Shown here one piece after another: positions 58,457-64,000 of a stretch of DNA of 64,000 bases. Location of the stretch: assembly GCA_029851415.1 (NCBI GenBank), contig CM056741.1, forward strand, positions 88,881,282-88,945,281, written 5' to 3'. The translations under genes and the position numbers were made by a program. Within the stretch, counting starts at the first letter, position 1. Each line of letters begins with the position of its first letter. The DNA comes from Eretmocerus hayati. Taxonomy: Eukaryota > Arthropoda > Insecta > Hymenoptera > Aphelinidae. The notes beneath the pieces were generated by a model. It did not search any database. It had not been told where the DNA came from and saw only the letters and a program-made list of their open reading frames with translations.

Positions 58457-60487
58457 ATGAATAATTCGAAAAATTCAAAAACAACAAGAATTAAGTTGGT
58501 TCAAAAATTTTGCAGTGCAGACAGGCCCACGCAATCGAGTGAATTCATCACGCCGCTGGTGCACACGCCAGGACTCTTGGTGGAGCGCATAGCCCAGCTG
58601 TCAACTTCCAGTACAACACGGAAAACTGTGCAGCGGATCGAGCTGACCCAACTATCTGAGTCTGTAACCACCTTGAGAGGCGCGTGGAATCAGCTGGGTC
58701 CATCCTGCCCAGATAAACTACACGTTGCACAACTGAATGCCATCCACCGGCAGATCGGCGAGACAAGCAGGGATGAAGAGAGGATGATGGAGACTCTGGC
58801 ATATGAAAACCCCCGCCAACGAAGAGCTTGGCTCCCTTTCATGGGAGAGGGGGTGAAAATCATCTTCGGCCCACTTGATGAGCAATCAGAGAGTGAGCTC
58901 AAAAACATTATAGAGACGAGGGCAAGTGATACACGTAAAATTGCCGAACTTTTGGTCAATCAAACCGAGTTGATCGAAACGGAACTTACAAAAAGTTCTG
59001 AAAGATCAGGAAAACTTCAGATAATAATCAGCAATTCATCTGACAATGCAAACAGAATTGACAATAAGTTATTATGCAGTAACGCGATTCAAATCATTCA
59101 GGCAGCAGACAATACATACAAATTTAACACTCAGTCATTGATTGAGATGATATCATTTGCTTCTCAAGGCTCTATCAACCCGCACTTCATGACACCAGAG
59201 CTGATCAAAAAATCAGCTGAGACCATCAGAAGCGCATTATCAGAAGTGAGATTCTCAAGGACCAATAACAACGAGTCCATCTATGAGATTACAAAAATCT
59301 CAGAAATTTCGATTAAGCTGATGAATCAGACACTCATATATTCAATGGGAATCCCACTCCTGGATCTGGCAGAGTACACTCTGTACAGACCATCAGCTCT
59401 CCCAACTTTGCAAAAGGTACACGGAAGTGCGGGTGGCACATTTGCTTATGTATACCCAAAATGCCATAACTTCGCCCTTGACTTAACAGCTAACACCTAT
59501 ATTAACTCACACCGCAGCAACCTCGCCGAGTGCAAGGAACTCCGAGACAGGATGGTCTGCAAAAACCCACCGCCTGTCAGGGAGCTCATCGCAAAAGCAT
59601 CTTGCGAGATCGAGATGGCACTGAACCGCAATATCACGGACATCACCAGCTGTGACATCCGTGTAACAAAAATGCACTACGCATCTTGGATGCGCCTTCA
59701 CGAGACAAACACCTGGGTATTTTCGACACTAGAGGAAGAACGGCTCTTCATCCAATGCCGAGGGAACGAACATCTATCAACCCCAATCAACAGCACTGGG
59801 CTGTTGAGGCTACCCCCAGGATGCATGGCTATTACCCCAAACGCACGCTTGATAGCTTCAAAGAACATCGAGGTGAGCGATACATCCCTCATATATCAAA
59901 AGCTGGACTTAAGTATCACGGACCTGCTTCGCAAAAAACCAAAGGAGCCCAACACGCCACGCATCCACGACATCATGGAGGAAATTCGGCAGGAAGAGCA
60001 AGGAGGACTCAGCCCGGCGCATGTCGAGGCACTGGAAGCAGCACCAAGCTTGCGCGACATAATCGCGAAAGCTCGAGACATGAGTAAATATAAGGCGGTA
60101 TCGCACGATTTTACAGAACTACAGAATAATCTACCATTTTACCTGACCATAGCATCGGCGATAGCAATGTTCACATTTTTAATTCTGAAAGTTGCTAGTA
60201 AAATTATGGCGCCATACCTAACAATTCTTACAACTATGCGCTCGATATACTGTACAGGGAACGCCCAGAAAGTGGACCCGGAGGAAAACGCAGACGAGGG
60301 GATCCCAATGGATCCACTACACCAGGTGGCCCACATGATCAACCACCCTCAACCCAGCCACCAGCGCGCACCTGAACCACCCATCATCCCTCGCCAGGCG
60401 AGGGCATCGTCGAGAGCACCCGCCCGCCGGAAGACATGGCGAAACGTCCTCCGCCTCTACGCCGCGAGATACCGAACCAGGACGTGA
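58457..60487 (+). CDS. env: Errantivirus-type envelope fusion protein, uninterrupted frame
   Basis: 676 codons from the first ATG (58457); the frame is open from about 58382. It resembles the F-type envelope proteins of insect errantiviruses and baculoviruses, which mediate membrane fusion (family knowledge). A furin-type RQRR lies at residue ~120. It is followed by a fusion-peptide-like stretch (WLPFMGEGVKIIFGPLD) with the characteristic spacing. Several N-X-S/T sites and paired cysteines lie in the ectodomain. One hydrophobic segment (~560-582, TIASAIAMFTFLILKV) is the likely membrane anchor, with an unusually long ~95-residue basic, proline-rich tail. No N-terminal signal peptide is visible, so either the true start is lost or it is supplied by splicing. 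The frame is intact although the neighbouring pol is dead. Confidence 0.75.
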   Translation: MNNSKNSKTTRIKLVQKFCSADRPTQSSEFITPLVHTPGLLVERIAQLSTSSTTRKTVQRIELTQLSESVTTLRGAWNQLGPSCPDKLHVAQLNAIHRQIGETSRDEERMMETLAYENPRQRRAWLPFMGEGVKIIFGPLDEQSESELKNIIETRASDTRKIAELLVNQTELIETELTKSSERSGKLQIIISNSSDNANRIDNKLLCSNAIQIIQAADNTYKFNTQSLIEMISFASQGSINPHFMTPELIKKSAETIRSALSEVRFSRTNNNESIYEITKISEISIKLMNQTLIYSMGIPLLDLAEYTLYRPSALPTLQKVHGSAGGTFAYVYPKCHNFALDLTANTYINSHRSNLAECKELRDRMVCKNPPPVRELIAKASCEIEMALNRNITDITSCDIRVTKMHYASWMRLHETNTWVFSTLEEERLFIQCRGNEHLSTPINSTGLLRLPPGCMAITPNARLIASKNIEVSDTSLIYQKLDLSITDLLRKKPKEPNTPRIHDIMEEIRQEEQGGLSPAHVEALEAAPSLRDIIAKARDMSKYKAVSHDFTELQNNLPFYLTIASAIAMFTFLILKVASKIMAPYLTILTTMRSIYCTGNAQKVDPEENADEGIPMDPLHQVAHMINHPQPSHQRAPEPPIIPRQARASSRAPARRKTWRNVLRLYAARYRTRT

Positions 60488-61440
60488 GGGTAGCAACACG
60501 ATACACGGTTATGAGGAACCTCTATTGAAATAGGGGAATCGACGATTCAGACTAAGACGATACGAAAGGAAACTCAAGGAACATACGAAAACTCACCCTA
60601 CGGCAAGAACCACGCTGACAAGAAAACCGTTCGGTGAGAAGGGCACTTTCCAGCACTCCATAACACTCCATAACTCCATAACTCCAACACTCCATCGACG
60701 GCGTATCCACCAGTCCAAGCCTCGCGTCTACCGGGTACATCGAGAGCTAAGCGACGAGCTCGAACAAAGGCCCGGCCGAGCGCCTTCAATTCTAACTCGC
60801 CACATACGGTATCATCGGGTAGGTAAGAAGCGGCAACATCTAGAAAAGAAATGGCACTGAAAACAATCCATTCACAGGATAACTTCACAACACAGGAGGG
60901 CAACCACCACACACTTAGATAGACACTAGTCAGTTGTTCGACCGAAGAAGACTCGACACGTCGAAGACCAGCCGACCCTATAACTACAAGAAATGAAGTT
61001 AAAAACACGAATCAAGGGAAGCCGCGATCACGGGATACTCGAGCACACCAGCTCGAATTCGGCGCCCGTAGGCAAGCACACGCGCGGATAGTAGAGCAGG
61101 GCAATGAGACCGATCCATCATCATTTTTTTCCAAGACTCAAAAGATCGAACGGCGCAAAGTATATCACTGTAACACGGACAGTTTGAAAACGTCAACGAT
61201 TGAGAAGGACAAAAGGTACGTCAAAGGTCTTGCTCGGACAGCAGTCGCTCAGACACTATCGATCACCACCAACGACGATATCCGACATCCAAAGCCTGGT
61301 CCAAGTAAGGATCAGAACGGCAACCCTGCATTGAATCATACATAGTTTCAAAGTATTATAATATACTTACTTTGTGATCAGCCAGGAGAAAGTGTCAGCA
61401 AAAGATTGGCAACACTGCCACATACCAAATCATAGCAAAT
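60488..61440. other. Unassigned region downstream of env
   Basis: No gene recognised. A short tandem of 'actccata(a)' lies at about 60653-60697. The 3' LTR expected after an errantivirus env should start in this region, but I find no second LTR copy in the window to define it. Confidence 0.35.
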
Positions 61441-61448
61441 CTAAAAAG

Positions 61449-61459
61449 AGTATATAATA
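61449..61459 (+). promoter_or_regulatory. Possible TATA box
   Basis: GTATATAATAC is followed about 25-30 bp later by 'tacagtgactg', an arrangement similar to TATA plus initiator in insect LTRs. This might be inside the provirus's 3' LTR. Only these two short motifs support it. Confidence 0.25.
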
Positions 61460-63128
61460 CCCCCTTGGAGGCTGAATACAGTGACTGATCCCGTACTACC
61501 TGGAAAAGAGAGATACTGTGCGAGATCAGCTCAAAAACTAAACAGTGCGTCAATCGGATCGATTTACGACCGACCCGCAGAACTGAAAAATTTTTCCCCC
61601 GAATTTCCAAAAGTTTCCAAAAAACTTTCATTGGACCAGCATCCTCAGTGATCAAAGTCCACCCCTTTCAAATTTCAGCTCGATCGCTCGTTTTGTTCCG
61701 GAGCTATAACTTGCACCGCAGTGCACCCGAATTATACCCGCCAATACCACTTTTCACCGCGAGACACATCACCCGCGCCACAGATCGCCGAAACTCAACC
61801 CAAAACACAACAGGTCACTTTCACTACACACACAGGTACCCATTCAAATACATACAGTGTCATTTTGAACCCCACACCTAACTCAAGATGAAACGGACGA
61901 TTTTTCAGTAAAATCGTTCGAAAATTCAACTCCAGAATTTCGAAAAGTAGAATCAAAAAACGCATAAATTGATGTGTATCACGATCGGATACGGTAGATA
62001 ACACCCAAAACTAACTGTTTTCATCATTTGTATAGCCAAAAGGAACGCAGAGAAGCTAGAATTGTAATTTGAGACATTATGAGTTTTCATCGAAAAGTAG
62101 GTGAAAAATGCGTATTTTAACTGAAAAAGTCGATACCACGACAGGGATTTTGCTCAAATCACGGTTGTGAACGTTTATTACTGTGACGAATCTATATAAC
62201 TAAGTAAACTAATAGCTATGAACACCATTAGAAGCTTTAAAAGTGAGATCACAGGATTTCAAAGGGAAAAATGTAGGATTTCGATGCGAAATTTGCTAGT
62301 ATGCGAAAACTCAAATTTCTCACCTCAGAATTCAAATTTCGTGGTGTAATTGTAAAAGATAGATTGATTGATGTAATAGCTGGGAGTAAGACCAACGAAG
62401 GGAGATTGAATAGAAAAATTTTGAGACCACAATGTTATATGATCCAAATTACATTCGAGAATTCATCGTCGGCACTAAAAATGAGTGCGTATTTTGTCAT
62501 ATATCGAGAAATTATGATGATATCAACGTGAAAATTGATATGAATACTTGAATACTCCTTATACTGTATATTAGTAGAATTGGAACCGACCGACTACCCA
62601 AAAATTTTTAAATTACCATAGTAGAGTGAAAATCCCTATAAATTACAGTTTTTCGTATGTAAAATTGGGTACACAAAAAACGGTTACAGCTCGGTCAATT
62701 CTGACCCGATTTCAACGTTGAAACGCTCGAATTGAAGGAACTTTTCCCAAGGACTATCTGACCATCTGGTCAAAAATTTCTAGAAAGAGCAAATTTTGAA
62801 AATTGTCACAGTGCGAAATTCACAATTTCATCTTTCGAGAGAACTATTTGCCATGCTTTTTGAACCAAAACTCCATGTAATAATCGGTCCAAAAATATCA
62901 TAATATTAGAATCAAAATGAGACTTAAAATCATCTCAAGAAAAAAAAAGTATTTCTTGTGGCTGATGGAAAATGATCTCACAGCTGCAAGCGATAAAAAC
63001 TCCTCAATGCTTTACCCAACTATGGCAGTATATGGCTATATATAGTATACCTATTGTATACCAGAGAACGAAGGAGAAACAGTGACAGACCGATAGAAAT
63101 AGTCGAGCTCTTTTCTCAAATCAACTGA
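61460..63128. other. AT-rich unassigned DNA
   Basis: No gene, tRNA or tandem repeat recognised. Short frames (up to 86 codons) have no motifs. Confidence 0.35.
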
Positions 63129-63457
63129 CAAGGAGAGGTTCAACCTTGCGGAACACGGATCTTGATGAAACTCTGGGGATCATCTTGTTTTGGTGAGAAA
63201 TGAAGGTATCTCAAAGGATTTAGTCCAATGGGCCTCCCATCCCGAGATATAGCTATGGAGGTTAGGATTGTTAGTATATCTATATATGTGCCTTTTCAAC
63301 ATGAGCCTATATGAACAATGTTAATCTCGATAGCTGGGTCTTGGGATAGGGAGCCCATTGGACTTAACCCTTGGAGATACCTTCATTTCTCACCAAAACA
63401 AGATGATCCCCAAAGTTTTATCCAGATCCGTGTTCCGCAAGGTTGGACCTCTCCTTG
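63129..63457. mobile_element. 329-bp foldback MITE
   Basis: The ends are inverted repeats: CAAGGAGAGGTTCAACCTTG on the left, and on the right its complement with one mismatch. The two halves pair over about 140 bp each ('ggaacacggatc', 'gatcatcttgttttggtgagaaatgaaggtatctc', 'ccaatggg'), leaving an unpaired core near 63265-63330. TGA flanks it on both sides (63126-63128 and 63458-63460), a possible 3-bp duplication. There is no coding capacity. The superfamily is uncertain; 3-bp duplications occur in PIF/Harbinger and CACTA elements, but the ends match neither well. Confidence 0.7.
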
Positions 63458-63460
63458 TGA

Positions 63461-64000
63461 GCCATATTTCGAATTTGACGAATGTCACTTTTGAACAAAA
63501 TACTCAACTATGGACAATTATATGACGTATATTGTTTGTTTATTGTATAATTTATTAATAACATTCTGGGTATTGTTCATACAAAAATGAACTTTTTGGG
63601 GGAAAATTCGTTAATCAAATTGAGATATAGAATCTCATGTAAAAAAACATAAAGTTAAGGAACATTGTTTATAAATAATCTATCGTTAATAATTTCCTTT
63701 CCCAGACATTTCAATGGTTTTATAATTTTGTGAAACATTTGCATCGAATAGAGGTATAGAACCTCATATATTCATACAATTAAGAAGATTAGTTGTTAAT
63801 AGTTAATTGTTAAAGATTTTCAAAAATTTCAGTGAACATATCTATGATTTTTAGAAATTCATCGAACATGTTTCCAACTTTCAAGCATAATCGTATGAAA
63901 GGAAAAATCATATTTTTCAAGATTAGGAATAAGACAATCGAAGTATTTAAGTTCAAACGATTATACCAAGAGAGAGTTCGCGATAAGAACTCGTATCGTG
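63461..64000. other. AT-rich unassigned DNA to the window end
   Basis: No feature recognised. It is very AT-rich with many short stop-filled frames. Confidence 0.4.

Overview
This window contains no host gene that I can recognise. It is repeat-on-repeat DNA from a eukaryote, most likely an arthropod. The evidence for that is a BEL/Pao LTR retrotransposon with a tRNA-Tyr-type primer site, a gypsy-like (errantivirus-like) pol fragment with an insect-type fusion envelope gene, a CR1/Jockey-type LINE, and several foldback or MITE DNA transposons. The species cannot be fixed from the sequence alone. The density and nesting of repeats suggest heterochromatin (inference).

Layout. 1-2398: old, mostly unidentified DNA with one strong hairpin element (about 1617-1903). 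2399-44685: an array of a ~430-bp satellite. Most monomers carry a recognisable tRNA-like sequence on the minus strand, with good pol III A and B boxes, so the satellite appears to derive from a tRNA-related SINE. Three clean insertions interrupt it. The first (4385-13213) is an 8.8-kb foldback element whose arms are built from ~175-bp tandem repeats; it has CACTATA termini and a CGGCG target duplication. The second (16249-21760) is a full-length LINE flanked by ATAAT. The third (24968-25050) is an 83-bp piggyBac-like MITE flanked by TTAA. The array also shows multi-kb higher-order duplications whose length differences are multiples of one monomer, and it switches orientation near 44045.

44686-48990: two other satellites, a ~145-bp family split by a block of ~60-bp monomers. 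49271-60487: remains of a gypsy-like provirus (integrase part of pol, then a 680-codon envelope frame). An 8.0-kb BEL/Pao element (49970-58014) is inserted into its integrase C-terminal region. The BEL/Pao element is itself broken by stops, frameshifts and a 181-bp MITE with CACAGTG ends and a CGGCG target duplication. 60488-64000: AT-rich DNA with a 329-bp foldback element at 63129-63457.

The two most notable signals are these. (1) Two structurally different non-autonomous elements have RAG/Transib-like CAC... termini and the same 5-bp duplication CGGCG; one is a giant foldback whose arms are themselves satellite DNA. (2) The ORF1 and ORF2 of the LINE lie in one frame separated only by UGA-CUAG, a known leaky-stop context, and ORF2 has no AUG ahead of its endonuclease domain. 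Nearly all of the many 60-146 codon open frames in the satellites are by-products of repeat composition and are not annotated.
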